A stretch of 64,000 nt of DNA from Pontederia crassipes. Lineage: Eukaryota; Streptophyta; Magnoliopsida; Commelinales; Pontederiaceae. The translations under genes and the position numbers were made by a program. The notes beneath the pieces were generated by a model. The model saw only the letters and a list, made by a program, of their open reading frames with translations, searched no databases and had not been told where the DNA came from. Shown here in pieces: positions 43,441-57,261 of this stretch. The number at the start of each line of letters is the position of its first letter. Position 1 is the first letter of the stretch. The stretch covers positions 2,294,001-2,358,000 of the forward strand of contig CM060188.1 in NCBI GenBank assembly GCA_030549335.1, written 5' to 3'.

Positions 43441-46400
43441 CAAGTTCAGGGTGCATTGATTCGTTCACTTCCACCGGACCACCTTCCCTTTTTGTTTTTT
43501 TGTTTTTTTTTTCACCCTGGTTTACTATCGATATTTGTCACCATTACTCCGAGCTCTCTACGTACTACGTACACCGACAAGGTTCATCATATCTCTGGTC
43601 CATCCTAGCCACGTAACACGGAGGAAGGGATGGATGTGGAGGGCCCTGAGAGCGAACCAAGTACAGAGATGGCGGTAAGCCACTATAGTTTAGGGTTGGC
43701 AGAGAGCAGAGTGGGAGGGCTGGTAGATGTGGTGAGAGAGGGGGGAGAGTGTGTGCATTGTTGAATTCTCGTATAACGAGTAATCTACTCGTGATGGCAA
43801 AAGCTTTCAATGGGTGTGGCTGCCACCTCCCAGAACCCTATCAGACACATTTAAGGAGTGGGTGACTAACAACATTACACGGCCCCGGCCCCTCCTCCTC
43901 ACACTCGGTCACTCCTTTTTTCTCTGATCTCTTGCCTTCCTATGCTACATGGCTATGGGGAGATGGGGAGGAGGCGGCATTGAACACTTCCCCCGGTTGG
44001 GTTGAGAGGATGACATGTGTGCTGCAGCATCATAACCCAATAACAGCACCTTATAAATGCCTATCTCCACCACCACAAGGTTGGAATGATATGTGTCCTG
44101 ATCGGCATGCAGTAACTAGTCCTAGCTCCACATGGGGAAAGCATGCATACATGCAATGTACTCTGTGCATATTTACTATGTATATGCGGTAAAAATACAT
44201 ATATACGTGGACTGGACTGGTAACTCAGGGCAGCAGCAGTAGCAGTAGCTGGTCGTATAACCTGAGGACAAAATTTAGAATCTTAATAGTATGCCATGCG
44301 CAAGTGCTATAGCAGAAAGGCAATGCTAATTGCTATATAGGTGCGTAGGGATGCAGCAGGCAGGGGGAGGAGCAAGTGAGTGTTGTGTGGGCTTGGTGCA
44401 ATGCAGGCTTTAGTGTAAATGGAGAAAGGTTTGGAGGGGAAGAGCACAGTGAGAAAAGTTGGAGCACAAGTTGGGAAAGAAGGGATAGGGGAATGCTTGG
44501 CTTCCATGTGGGGGCTTGCTTGGATTTGGACCCCTCCTTCGACAGGGGATTGTGGTGTTTTGGTCGGACGTGAGGCCAAGTGACCTAGAAATTTGTGTGG
44601 ACGAGGGGGAGAGGGAATGTGAAATGCAATAGTATTAGCATTGTGTCTGAAAATTTAAGAAGGAAAGGGGGAGAGAGCTCTCCCTGGGAAGGAGAGAAAG
44701 AAGGCTGTGAGGGTTTACAGGAGAGGACAAAGGTCCAGTAAAGATGGGTGAAGAGGAGGTGTGTGAAGCTGGGTCTTTGAACTTTGAATGGGCAGAGCAG
44801 AGGGACAGAGAGAGAGAGAGAGAGAGTGGAGAGAGAGAGAGAGGATCTCTGTGCTCTGGCAGCCATCTGCAGCTGCTGCTAGCTGCTGCGCCTCTTTTGT
44901 TACTGGGTGACGGGGGGAGGGGGGGTGTTGTGTTGTGTTGTGTGAGGTCAAATCATAAAAAGCGAGGAGCTTTTCCTTTTATTTCTTTTGTTGTCTTTCT
45001 CCTTGAAACCATCTCCATCTCCATCATTCTCATCTCATCTCATCTCATCTCATCTCACTCTCTCTTTGTTTCGTTTTGTTTGCTTTCAATTCCTTGGACT
45101 CTTTTAAGACAAAGATATCATCACCCTAAGGAGGCGGAGACGGACGCGGGGTGTCTAATTAGACCCACACTCTCCCTATCTACGCACTAAGAACTATACT
45201 ACTTCCACTACAACTGCTGCGCTCCTGCAGCTATCTGCGGGCTATTGCCCAGGAGGCAGAAGAGGTCATCCAGAGGAGAAATAAATAAAAATTAAAACAA
45301 AATAAAATCTTCTCTCTCTCTCTCTCCCCCTCACATTCTTTTCTGCTCTCTCTCTCTCTCATAACTACGAAAACAACAGCTGAGCGAGGGAAAGCTAAGA
45401 GGGCCATGCAAACGTCGCTTTCTTGCTCCTCTCCCCCACCTCTGCCGCCCCTGCCCTCCCTTTGATATCTTTCTCTCTCATTGGGAATGGCGACCACTAG
45501 CACCCTCCCGTCTGAGTTCCACCTCGCTGTCTCGCTCCCTCACAACGTTCAGCTCCCATACAAAACAGACCCTCTCCTCCTCAGGTCAGTTACCATGGCA
45601 GCTCTCATGGTAATTACACTGTGCGCATGCGCAGGGCGGACGGGAACGCACATACATCTAATATGATGTCTATGTGTGCGCGCTTGAGGAAAGCGACCTC
45701 CATCAGATGATATGATTCTTATCCATCCAAATCATGGACCCGTTCATGCATATTTCTCTTTTCCCCTGTGTTTGATTGGCCCAGGTGCATGCGCGCTTCC
45801 ATATCCTTGCACTTCGTTAATAGACCCTAACTTAATCAGCCTAGATAGGGTTAGAAAGGCATACTTCGTGCCTTTTAGCTAGCAGGCCTAGCACATAATA
45901 TGTTTCTCCTGAAAGGCCTCAATGTGTCAATCATCTTGTCCTCCATCACAGCTACCTAGCATTATAATATTACATATATATATATATTGATGACATGCAA
46001 ACATCCAGAATTAAATGTATAATCACTTAATGCCATGTTTGAGAACACGTAATATTTCGCTCTTTCCACTCATCACCAGTTAATTTATATATAATTTATT
46101 TTCGATAAGAATCTATATATAATTGGGTCTTGCACTTTGATGCAGTTCGATAGGGTAATTCTGCAAGCACAGTTAAAAAGACACTGTACAATATGTCACT
46201 TTATTCAACTATATATATATATATATATAGTAGAGAAAAACATATATAATGCACCACATTCTCCGTGCATCGATCAGCAAACAACAGTGGCTTCAAAAGA
46301 CTATTCCGCCATCACTCATTCAGTCACACAACTTTTCAGTTTTGTTTAATAATATGTCTCTGTAGCAGCGGTGTACTGCTATGCAATAAGAGAAAGAGGG

Positions 46401-47010
46401 GGGAGAGAGTATGTGTGAGCAGAGGGTTTGCTGTTCCTTCCTTTCTTCCTTCCTTTGGCCCCTATATCTTTCTCTCTCCCCCTCACTCAGAATCCCAGCA
46501 CCTCATCTTAAAACCTCTCCTTGCCCTCTTTGTTTCTCCTCCTTCAACTGATCTTTCTCCTCTCCCCCCCCTTTCTTCTATTTCTTTCCACCATCTTTCT
46601 ATTCATTCATTCATTCATTGCTCCGCTCTCATACTCACACACAGTCACTTTCTCTCTCTTTCTCCTTTCTTTCCTACCCACCCCATTTTTCAAATCAGAA
46701 ACAACAACAGATCCGAGGATACATAGAATCACCAATCAATCAAAGCATCAAATCAAGGCATCATATCATATCAACATACGAAGCAAGTAAAAGGAGAAAG
46801 AAGAAGAGAAAAAAAAACTGTTTTTTTTCTTACTCTTCTCACTTCTTTCCTTCTCTCTCCGGAGCATTCTTTCTCTCACCTCTTTCTCTCAGCTGTTATA
46901 CAGAGAGAAAGATAGTTGGATCTCATTTGGTTGGTCATCCATCAAATCAGGGGAGCATCATCAGGCAGCAGACATAGCAACAGCGCAGCGGGGCAGCAGC
47001 AACAAACAGC
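43440..47010 (+). promoter_or_regulatory. Long pyrimidine-rich upstream region of the YABBY gene
   Basis: The base composition changes sharply near 43.5 kb from AT-rich to a stretch packed with (GA)n/(CT)n runs (44810-44845, 45310-45360, 46620-46680, 46845-46890), a (ATCTC)n run at about 45027-45056 and ATTC repeats at 46600-46618. The last ~550 bp before the start codon are CT-rich leader-like sequence. No single regulatory site can be assigned. Open frames here are low-complexity. Confidence 0.4.
45487..45585 (+). other. Possible upstream exon with splice donor (unproven)
   Basis: An ATG at 45487 opens a 33-codon frame beginning MATTSTLPSEFHLAVSL. It follows a CT-rich leader-like stretch and ends at CTCAG|GTCAGT, a consensus donor. 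No downstream exon could be matched to it; it might belong to a 5' leader of the YABBY gene or to nothing. Confidence 0.2.
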
Positions 47011-49149
47011 ATGTCATCCTCCTCAGCCGCCTTTTCCTTGGACCACCTCGCCCCACCTCCTTCCGAGCAGCTCTGCTACGTCCACTGCAACTTTTGCGAC
47101 ACCGTCCTCGCGGTATATGCCTGTGCTTGAGTCATTTTTGCCTACATCTTCTTCGCATGCAACCTTGTCAGCTTGTCTTCCCTTTTTATTCCGACCCCCT
47201 CCTCAACTGTTCGGTATCTCCCCTTAATTCCTTTGCTTAGTCTTCTCTTTTGGACGCGCTCCCTTCGCTTCTACTACCTCTCATGCAAACACCCAGTTTG
47301 TGCAGTGAAAAGAGACTTCTCCTCCCTTTTCACGCATCCTCTCCTTTTGGTTCTCCGATCTGATGCTGTAAATTTTGATTCCGTGCACTTTCCGACGCCT
47401 TTATAATCCGCCTTTCTTTTTTCTCTTTGCCTCCGTTGTGTCTGCAGGTGAGCGTGCCATGTAGCAGCCTGTTCAAGACGGTGACCGTCCGATGCGGCCA
47501 CTGCACCAACCTTCTCTCGGTCAACATGCGGGGTTTGCTCCTCCCCGCCGCCAACCAGCTTCACCTCAGCCACGCCTTCCTTTCTCCGGCCGCCCACCAC
47601 AACCTCTTGGTAACGTATACATGATACCATACATATAATAGTAATAGATTCTCGCCATTTTGATGTGATCAGAGTTCATGCGCTCCTTCTTACACCTCTT
47701 TTTAGTTTGATAGAACTTATATATATGTTCTGCTCCTACCATGCACTAGTTTTCTTTTTACCTGATCCGTCATCTTTTTTGTGATATGAACTGTTGGTTG
47801 TGCAGGATGATCTTACATGCCCACCTCCAAGCTTGCTCATGGATCATACTCTCCTAAGCAACAGCAACAACCACGGCCACAGCCACAGCCACAGCCACAG
47901 CCACAACAACAGCAACATGATGCCGCCGGTGAAGGGAATCCAAGAGGAGGCCCCTAGGAACCCAATTGTTAACAGACGTGAGAGATCCATCGTCTCTCTC
48001 TCTCTCTCTCTAGCTACATGCTTTCCCTTCGATTCCTTAAATTTTTTCATGTTCTTGCTTACTCGTCACTGTGCCGAAAGATACCGCGTAGTTTCCTGTA
48101 CAGCACTATAAACAGTTGTGCAGTGTCATCTCACTCCTGTAGAACATATATTACACCCTTCTGTGCAGCTCTAATTACAGCTCTCGTCCAACTCACAAAA
48201 GGAATAATTGGACGGGAGGGAGACACGTGCCACCATTAACAAACAGTAATACTGGGCGCCTGCAAAGGATTATTTCACAACATTGTAGTCTGTCATTCTT
48301 GTCTCTTTGATCTGATGGTGTAGTCGGAGAATTCCCCATTCTGCTGCATTAACTACGACTCATAATATTTCTTTCAGATCTCTGCTGTAGCTATAGTAGT
48401 TTCTTCTGATCACTGTCTCTCTTCTTTTGCAAGCCTTCCTGACATAATTCAATCCCCCATGTTGCCTGCTCCATGATAACACTATCCGGCCACTGTTCTT
48501 GTTCAAATTCACTTCCCTTTTGACATTTTTACCACTATTGTCTTTGCTCATTGTCTTGATGTTGTCCTTGTTTATGGGTGCAGCACCAGAGAAGAGGCAG
48601 AGAGTTCCATCAGCATACAACCGTTTCATTAAGTGAGTAGTGCAGAAGATTAATTTATTATAACTCAGCAGCTAGAAACTTAAAACACACATTCTCATAC
48701 GAAGTTTGCAATTTGGCAGGGACGAAATCCAACGCATAAAGGCTGGGAATCCGGACATCACCCACAGAGAGGCCTTCAGTGCTGCTGCCAAGAATGTAAA
48801 CGCTTTCCCCTAGTCTTTACAGTCTCTCTTCTTCAACTCTTAGGTTTGCAGATTAATTACGAGCTTTATTTATTTCCTATCGTTCCTTCCTGTTTCAGTG
48901 GGCCCATTTTCCACACATCCATTTTGGTTTGATGCCTGATCAGACATTGAAGAAAGCCAGCGTGCGCCAGCAGGTAAATATGGTTCAAATTGATCACTAT
49001 AACCAAATAAGCAAAGCTAAAGGAACTCACTGGTAAGATGAGATCTTATACTTGTTGTTTGATCTTTTAAGGAGGGAGCTGAGGATGTTCTACTTAAGGA
49101 CGGGTTCTACGCCGCTGCAGCAGCAAACATGGGCGTTACACCGTTCTAA
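47011..49149 (+). CDS. YABBY transcription factor, FIL/YAB3 type, 7 exons, 237 aa
   Basis: YABBY proteins are seed-plant nuclear factors that set abaxial fate and lamina growth of lateral organs (family knowledge). Exons: 47011-47112, 47448-47609, 47806-47977, 48584-48632, 48720-48795, 48899-48973, 49072-49149, totalling 714 bp in frame. The C2C2 zinc finger uses C26/C29 and C50/C53 ([27 protein letters not shown]). The HMG-like YABBY domain spans about residues 147-198 ([48 protein letters not shown]). SLDHLAP near the N-terminus, HNLL at the end of exon 2 and CPPPSLLMD after it point to the FIL/YAB3 group. A (His-Ser)n tract at about residues 111-121 lies between the domains. Exon structure is canonical and no residue looks missing. 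Confidence 0.96.
47874..47905 (+). repeat. (CACAGC)n coding repeat in YABBY exon 3
   Basis: Hexamer CACAGC/CACGGC units encode [11 protein letters not shown] between the zinc finger and the YABBY domain. Such tracts vary in length by slippage without shifting the frame. Confidence 0.85.
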
Positions 49150-51600
49150 TGGCTACTGATATGGTTCCCACTTCATGCCCCATGCAGCTCCTGTCGCTAC
49201 TAGTTATGCCGCTCCTGCTGCTGCCACTAGGGTTTTCTCTTTGGTAACAGTCCGTGTGTCTGTGTTCCTTAGGGTTTTCCTTTCCATAAATCTCTCCTTG
49301 CTTCCTTTTTCTTTTTCGTGTTCTTGTTTGGTCTTCATGTCGAGTAAAGTGGTGGGTCATGGTGGTGCAAACGCCTGCGGTAAAGGTCGGTATGCTTGCT
49401 GCCTTTAATTTTTATTAATATTTTTCTTCTCCTCCTCTTGCCTTTCAATGTAAAATGTGTATTATGGACAGCAACTGCGAACTGATCTGTGGAAGTGCTA
49501 CAACATATATATATATTTCTACTGTTTCCGTTTTGCTTTCACTTTCTCTCCGCCCTCTCAAAACATTGTCTTGTCCTCCTCTCTCACTTGGTAATGTTGT
49601 CAGCTAAATGATCAGTCTGTCTATATCTTAGTTTCCAAGTAAATTGTTTTCAGCAGTGCACATGCTGAGGTGCAGATATACTTGTGGAAATTTTAGATGT
49701 TAGCTTGGGCATTCAGTCACTTTCAACTTCGGTATTATAAGGTGTGTCCGACCTGACTGCCAACTTTGTTTTGCTCCTCCACAAGTACACATAATGCAAT
49801 GAAATAACAACAGAGATTAAAAGAATTGCGGGACTCGGGCAAATGGAGAAGTAATAGAAATTGTGCACCTAATTAACAACACAGATTAAAAGATCCTCTT
49901 TCTTCTGCCCACTGTGAAGGTATCAAGAATCCCGGCCATCCAAAAAAATCACTTTTGCCTGGGATTTGTGATGTCTAATGAATGTTCGAAGCCACCCGTT
50001 CAGTTCCTTTGCTAAACTTGCTACCTCTTGGAATCATATAAGTACTCTGACATAACAGATGGAAGAAAGAAAATGGCAATAGATTGAGAGGGGTTATATG
50101 ACTTGTGCTTGAAACACTTGAAGCAATGAAACTGTGTTTTTTTTTTTTTAATATTCAATGTTGTGTGATTATGAACTGGACTACAGGAGAATTCCATTTT
50201 CAAACATTTAGACAACAAACGGTCATATATCGAATATTTTATAGAGTTAATTATTGGTCGTTTCTGGGCATCCATCAGGAGATACCTAACTAATCCAATT
50301 GAAAGTCACAGCCAAGTAGAAGGACCAGGCTGGAAATTAAATAAAAAATTACAGACATCTCTGACTTCTGGGGAACCAATAACAATTACTGATTCCACAA
50401 ATCTTGAACGTTTAGCAAGTTAAATTGGGGCAGCTGCATGCTTTGAATGTTGTTGATATCTGATCAGGAAGTAAGATCTAGATGGTAGTGACCTTGAGTC
50501 TCTCGAGAGATCCGGAACTTGTATTGTTGTGGGGTGATGTCAGGGAACTTGTTATCTCCGATTTGTCTAAGTCCAAAACTACATGTTATTATCTAGATCA
50601 TGCTAAGGCATTTAGGACACTGAAAAGAGATGGATTCAGCTTGGTCAGGCCAGCACTGCAAATTGCACCCTCTAGTACTAAAGCCACACATTTTACCTGT
50701 CAGGAGAAACGAGGTATTCCCCGTGTTTCCAGTGTTGCCTTAAGTTCTTTAACCATTGATTATTACCAGTAAAGCCACCACGGATCTCTGAAGCTTTCAA
50801 TCTCTTCATTTTATACATTGATCAAAGACAATTCATTTGTGTAACGGATGATCTGCATTCTACACTCGAGAAAAATATGATAGTTTTATATGCACAGGTG
50901 CTGCTGCTAGCTGGAAGTTGCTTTATCTGCCAGAAACAGTAATCTTGTTGACTTGAAATAAAAAAAAATGTATATAATGTTCAGGTTTTCAGATATTGAC
51001 TAGAGTCTCAAATAAACAGTAGATTTAAAAGATTACTATTCTGGAAGCTACAAAAGTTCAATTGAAGGATCATATGAAGAAGCAACTCATTTGATAATTA
51101 TAGGGTGCATGTTTTCTTCACGGCTTCACCTTCTTGTATGGCAGAGAATTGTCACACTTACCTGGTGTTTCTATTATATGTGTGTTCTGCCATACAAAAT
51201 TAGAAGTTTGATCCAATTGCTAAGTGATCCAAAAAAGAAGAAGATCTACAAAGAATAAAGAAAATTGTTCTGCGGGCATTTACTTTCAGGAGGTCACTAG
51301 CACCATTATTGTACGTGTGAATGATTAAATCATGATATGCAGGAAGAGAAACATGGGATATGCCATCAGCAACAAGGGAGGCATCATGATTAAATCTTAC
51401 GATAAGCAGAATGCCAGTCTGTTAATACAAAATAATTTTATTGTTTTATTGTGTTTGAATGAGATAAAAGGTATAACACTTGTTTTCATACGAGGTTGTC
51501 TAATACAACCTTTTATTTTTAATTTGTTTCATTTAACTATGGATTTGAAACCTTATGGCAGCCTTTTTCTAAGGAAAGTTGTTTATGTATTGATTAAGTA
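49150..51600. other. YABBY 3' flank and intergenic DNA
   Basis: No further gene recognised. Small open frames at 50482-50772 (+) and 51332-51601 (+) have no motif. Confidence 0.4.
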
Positions 51601-51609
51601 ATTGTTCCG

Positions 51610-53400
51610 AGGGATTCCTGATACAAAATAAGAGACAGACCCGGAGGGAAGCTATTAGCAAAAAGGTGTCGCTATGACAATTGCGACCAAAAGAAGTGAG
51701 GTACAACTTGATTCATGTGTCTTGAGCAATGTCTGATAACCGTAGATTGCAGTTGATCCAAAAAGTGTCAGATGATGTCTGTAATGATTTCTTTCATGTG
51801 CCACATGTAGTTTTCCTCTCCCTTGATAATCTTGATTATGGATGAAGAGTCTCAGTAGATCATGATATGAGATAGTGATCTTCGAGCACATTCCTAAAAA
51901 CCGGTCAACATGATATAAGCTTTGATTTCAAGCACTGATTCAGCAAAGATGGAGAGGCTCTTGCAAAAATAAGTATTTCAGTGTGAGTGAGGGGCTTCCA
52001 CCGGACCCGTAAAGAGTCTCGGGGGGTGTGGTGTCTTAGGAGCGTGGGTGCCAATGCTTTCTCCTAGACCACTTTCACAGCTGCGTGCTTTGATCGGAAA
52101 TGGAAAAAATAGAGTGTAAGGCATGAAGCGATTGTTTATCCATACCACATCCTTGACTTACCCATGAACCCAAGTGCCAAGAATCGACAAACTGAAAGGT
52201 GATATTAACTTGTTGCTAGAAAAGGTGCCAAAGTTGTTGGGCAAACGAGCAATGAAAGAACAAGTGAGTATTGGTTTCCAGAGCAAGGCCGTAGAGGGAG
52301 CAAGAATGATTAATAGTGCTATCAAAATGGTGGATACTCTCTAGGGTTGGTAGTTTATTGTGGAAGGGTTTCTAAAGAAAAATATGGATTTTGAGAGCCA
52401 CTTGAATCTTCCAGACTTTGGACCATGCACGCTCTCCAGTAGAGGTGGTCGGCAAAACATGACGACGATCAAAATGATAGACTGACTTAGAATTTGCACT
52501 TTCATGTATTCATCACCAAATTCACACGTCATCATAGTAGAGAGCAAGTTGTCATTCCATTTTCCATTTTTAATCAGATCACATACCAAGAAGGTATCGA
52601 GTGATAGGGAAGTGTTAACATAGGTTAGTATTTTAATTGTAGGGACTTGAAATATCTAAGGGAGTGTTGCACTCCTAGCGCTGATTTGTTTTTTTGAAAC
52701 CTGAGCAAAGATCTATGATAGATTGCATAATCAGGCGTCAAGTGAAAGAGGACCTTGGGGTTGAGGAAGGGGTGTCCCAAAGATGGAAGCCTCCATACTT
52801 AGCAGTGACAAGATTAACTCAGTGGGAGTTACTTTGGTTTAACAATGATAAGATACATTTTGCAATAAGTGAGATTTTGACAGCATGAAGGTTTCAGATC
52901 CCGAAGCCTCCGACGAATTTTGGTAGCTAGGCAGTTTGCCAATTGATCAGATGAGAGCTTCGACGATTTGCTATTGTATTCCATAGGAAAGATTTGGATA
53001 GCTCTTCTAAGGATTCAATGACACCACTCGTAAGGCAAGTGGTATTGAGCCAGTATGTTGGAATTGATGACAAGATAAATTTTATTAGGATGGTGCATCT
53101 GGCTTGATTTAGAATATGCCGACTCCAACCAGCCAACCTCGTAGAGGTTTTTTCTATGATGAGCTGCTGGTCTTTAGCTAGGATTCTCTTTGGAGTAATA
53201 GGGATTCCAAGATACATAAATGGGAAGTTTCCTATTTTGAATTTTAGGATGTCTCTGATCATGTTCCTATGCCACGGGCTTAGTTGAGGGAGATAAAGTT
53301 CGGATTTTTTAATATTTACTCTTTGACCAGTTAGATAGTGGTAAATTGCGCCTTTTGACAATGTGTTTACCATGTTGCCACACATATTATACAGCAATTT
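51610..53400 (-). mobile_element. 5'-truncated LINE (L1-like): end of reverse transcriptase, zf-RVT region and C-terminus
   Basis: The minus-strand frame 52927-53397 carries VNIKKSELYLPQLSP, then FPFMYLGIPITPKR, a TRLAGWSRHIL segment and SFLWNT, the usual string after the catalytic core of plant L1-like reverse transcriptases. Further left, around 52200-52300, NTHLFFHCSFAQQLWHLF matches the zinc-binding reverse-transcriptase-associated domain (zf-RVT). The piece is cut off at about 53400, typical of 5' truncation, and its downstream part is interrupted by stops. The 3' limit near 51610 is approximate; no target duplication was identified. Confidence 0.8.
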
Positions 53401-54190
53401 GTACTACGCAAAAGAAAAATTATCATTTACTAAAATATTAAGAATGTGCATTAGTTTATTTACTATATATGCACCAAGCAATGAATAAATCAATTTAGAT
53501 AATAAATTTACTTATAAAAATATTATCAAGTAAGCTATATATTTTACTGAAATATCATTCATACATTCGTAAGTTAATGTATCATTTATAAATAAAAAAG
53601 TATATTAAATTATGATAATGTTAATATGTTAAGATTATGCCATTATATATGAATATTATTGTTAATGATAATAGTATTTTTTTTTTTACTTTTCTGTTGT
53701 TATTGTTCGATTTCTTATACTATTGTGTAATTTATTATGTAAGGATAAATATGAAAAGAAAATATGATTAGATTATCATTTGAACACTCCCTCTTTGACA
53801 ATCACTGTAGCTTTATAAGCAATATACATTGTTAAAAAAATCTGCACTACCTACGAAAAAAAGTAATATATGGGCTCAAAGAATATTTAGCTTAGAACTT
53901 ACCAAGAAATAATTGATTAGGCACATAACTTATTTTATAAAATATATTAATGATGATAAATTGGATTAAAAGTATTGTAATAATTGGTTATTTGTTTAAA
54001 AATATATTTATTTAAATAATATAATAGAATATTTTCTAAACATTCTAAAAGAAAAATATCAATTATGATCTAAATTATATTGTTTAATATGTTTTCTGAT
54101 AAATAGATTAATTGATTAACTTTTCTAGAGTTAGTTAGTGATAATGTTAATGAGTTAATATCTCCTTAACTCATCTTAAAGCGTAACTAT
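53401..54190. other. AT-rich intergenic DNA
   Basis: No gene or element recognised. Confidence 0.4.
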
Positions 54191-54191
54191 T

Positions 54192-54324
<133 letters not shown>

Positions 54325-54754
54325 TTAATCAAATTTGAATATAATTATTTTGATTGAGCCAAGATTAACCTTAATTAGGTATCAAATTACTTATAATATA
54401 TTATCATGTGAAAAGTTTGTTGAATTACAAGGAACTAAGAGAGAGGTATGAATTGATAAGTAAAATTGATAAAAATAAATTTAAATAAAGTTTGAAAGCA
54501 TCAAAATCGATTTGAGGAAGGAGAAAGAAGAGTGCAAAAAAGTCAATTTAACAATTAAATATTTTGGACGTCCAAAATACCAAAGTAGATATCCGAACTT
54601 TTTTTTTGAAGTGCAAAAAGACTTATTTTGAAATCAAAAAACATTTTATGGGTCTCCATAATGATCATGTACACTTATGCATATAAATTATTATTGAGCA
54701 CTTGGAACATTTATACGTTTCTTTACATATTTCCCTTATCTCTTATTCTTGCGA

Positions 54755-55436
54755 GTAATGTTTTCATGATTGGATCCGCGATCGAATAAAACTTATTATT
54801 GGGTCAGACTGATTCCATCGGGTTCGACCGAATTGAATTAAATTTTATTAAAATAATATTATTTATAATAATTATATAGATATAATATAAGTTATATGGT
54901 ATAGTACATGAATATTGTACTAATAACTTATTAATAATATTAAAAATTAATATAATTTTTTTATTTATTAAAATTTAATAATGATTAACATATAAATATA
55001 AATAGATTATTGTAATTTAATATCTATTATTTAAGAATGATAGATGTTATATTAATAAATTTTATCTTAAGTTATTCTTATTTCTTTTTTTCTTTAACAC
55101 TTTCCTTTTATTTCCTTTATTTATGCCATTTGATAATTTTCCATTTTAATGTTATTCAATTTTAAATACTTACCTTTTTATTTCAATTTCTATTTAATTT
55201 TATACATATAATATTCCCTCTTTTTTTACCTTTCTTTTTCCCTTTTTTAAATTTCCTATTTTTGTCATTTTAAATTTTTTTTCCAAAATTTGAATTAAAC
55301 TGGATTCCCTATTCAACTGTCCGTTGAATTGATTTTTCTCAGTTCAATGTCAAAAATGGATTTGACATCTAACCAAACCGAATCACTGAACCGATTCAAC
55401 TAGCCGGTTCGGTCCGATTTTGATAATACTGCTTGT
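54755..55436. mobile_element. Second fold-back (MITE-like) element with GGTTCGG/CCGAACC arms
   Basis: The left arm (about 54770-54845, with GGGTTCGACCGAATTGAATT) and the right arm (about 55295-55430, with CCGATTCAACTAGCCGGTTCGG) are imperfect complements around an AT-rich centre. The arrangement resembles 36706-37142 but the arm sequences differ. Limits and family are uncertain. Confidence 0.4.
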
Positions 55437-57245
55437 GAGGTATTTATTGTAAAAGTGATTGGATGTATGAGTTTTATGTGTAATTGAATTATAAGCTGCT
55501 TTATATTGGATGTTGTAGTTTTATCTCGTGAGCTAGAGAGAATTGTGTAGGAGGTAAGCACATTGTAATGAAAAGGTCTGCCTAACTTTGAGTAAAAGAA
55601 GATAACTTATTCTTGAAGAAGAGATAAAATGATGCAGTTTAAAGGTTTCTTCATTATACCATTTAAAAACTTGAATGTAATTTCAAATATGATATAATGG
55701 ACGTCCACCTCATTAAAATGGGACGACTCTTGCCTATCACCCGAATGAGGGATGGACGGCAAGATGCAAGGCGTGCGATTTAGGCCAATTTAAGAATCAA
55801 AGCTCTAGACCTTCTCAAACGATCTCAGCAGCACTCTTACCTCTTCGCTCATGACGGAGCTGCTATCTCCTCACTTGCTATGGCCTTCAGATCTCGTCGA
55901 TTCTCCTCGCTCACCACCACAGAGCTTGCTCAACAACAACTTTCTCACTCACCGTCGCACTCTTTGCACATCTTGCTTGCAGAACTCACCGATTTGCTCA
56001 TCGTCGCAGAGCTCACTCATTGACGACTTCCTCGTTCGTCAATGACTTCCTCTCTCACCGCCGCACTCTTTGCACATTTACGCTCACCGGCGTCACCACA
56101 CAAAGTTCGCCTCCACCTCCATAGTGCTTCTCCACCGATAGAAAGGATCTCGGTGGCGTGGAGAGTTGATGTCGGCAGCGCGTGCCGTCCATCCCCATTA
56201 TATCCTTTCAAATAAAATTTAATCAACAAGGGTTGTAATGAAGTGATAGCGGCTTTTCTCGTTTAAGCAGAGGTTTCGAGTTCGAGTATTTGTGAATGCA
56301 GAAAATTCTTATTGAGAGTGTCACCTGCCATTACGAAGCACCCGACCATTGTGAAATACGTCATCTTTTCTGATATTATTTATTTATTTTTCCTGTATGG
56401 TGAGGTGATCACTTCATGAGTTCAGTGGGGGAGTGCTTGCAGGGGATAACGATGATATGTCGGGCCGGCGTTGATGATGAAGAGATCTTTCACTATTTGA
56501 TACAGTGGGAGGATCAGGAGCAATGCACATGATATGGATGAAGATTTGTCCACGTACGTGATATATATTATATGAGATTGAGATATGATATCTGTCGCCC
56601 AACATCCTCCTCCACTTCAACTTGTCACCAACTGCCATGCACAAGGCTGCCCTGCCCTGCCCTGCCCTGCCTGTCTGTCTGGCTCTTCACATTCTCCACA
56701 TTCTCAAGAGCACAATGGCCGTCCTTTCTGCTGCATGTGTGGACGAAGAGATGGTAGGTCATCTTACATACACATGCTACGAGCCTACGAGAGAGCGGAG
56801 CCTACGAGAGAGCGAGAGCGAGAGCGAGAGCGAGAGCGAGAGACGTGTGAACTGGAAGGAACAATGCTACAATTTCCTGTCAGGCTGTCTTTTCTATCGT
56901 GGATGTCTTGATGTGATTCAACTCGCATGCCTCTGAAAACGCCAAACAAATCATAGGATTTCTTAAATTTCCTGCAAATTTGCATGATTTTATGAGTCTA
57001 ATTACCAAGCTGAGGGAATTCCATGAATAGTAATATATCTAGGAGTGAGTCGGACGATATATATATATACACGTAATTAATAGAATTAGAAAATTTAAAG
57101 GGATATTATTCACAGGAAAATATACGTATCACAAGTAGCAAAACCGAATTCAAATCCGCAGGTCACATTTTTTCTTTAGGAATTCGACTTCAAAAGGAAA
57201 ACTTTTTCTATATTTCTATTAATACCAAGCACATGAATCTTCCAG
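55437..57245. other. Intergenic DNA with microsatellites
   Basis: No gene supported. Contains a (CCTGC)n run at about 56651-56671 and a (GAGAGC)n run at about 56805-56840. A GC-richer patch at 55840-56200 has repeated CTCACTC/TTGCACA phrases but no coding motif. Confidence 0.45.
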
Positions 57246-57261
57246 TAAAAAATGAAAACAA

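Noticed and set aside
43932-45190. Several open frames of 80-150 codons upstream of YABBY
   Set aside because: They are low-complexity or GA/CT-derived, differ between strands, and contain no recognisable domain.
43440-47010. A microRNA gene in the YABBY upstream block
   Set aside because: I looked for the common conserved plant microRNA sequences (for example miR156, 160, 164, 166, 172, 390) and saw none.
50482-50772. A 96-codon open frame
   Set aside because: No recognisable domain; similar open frames occur by chance in this region.
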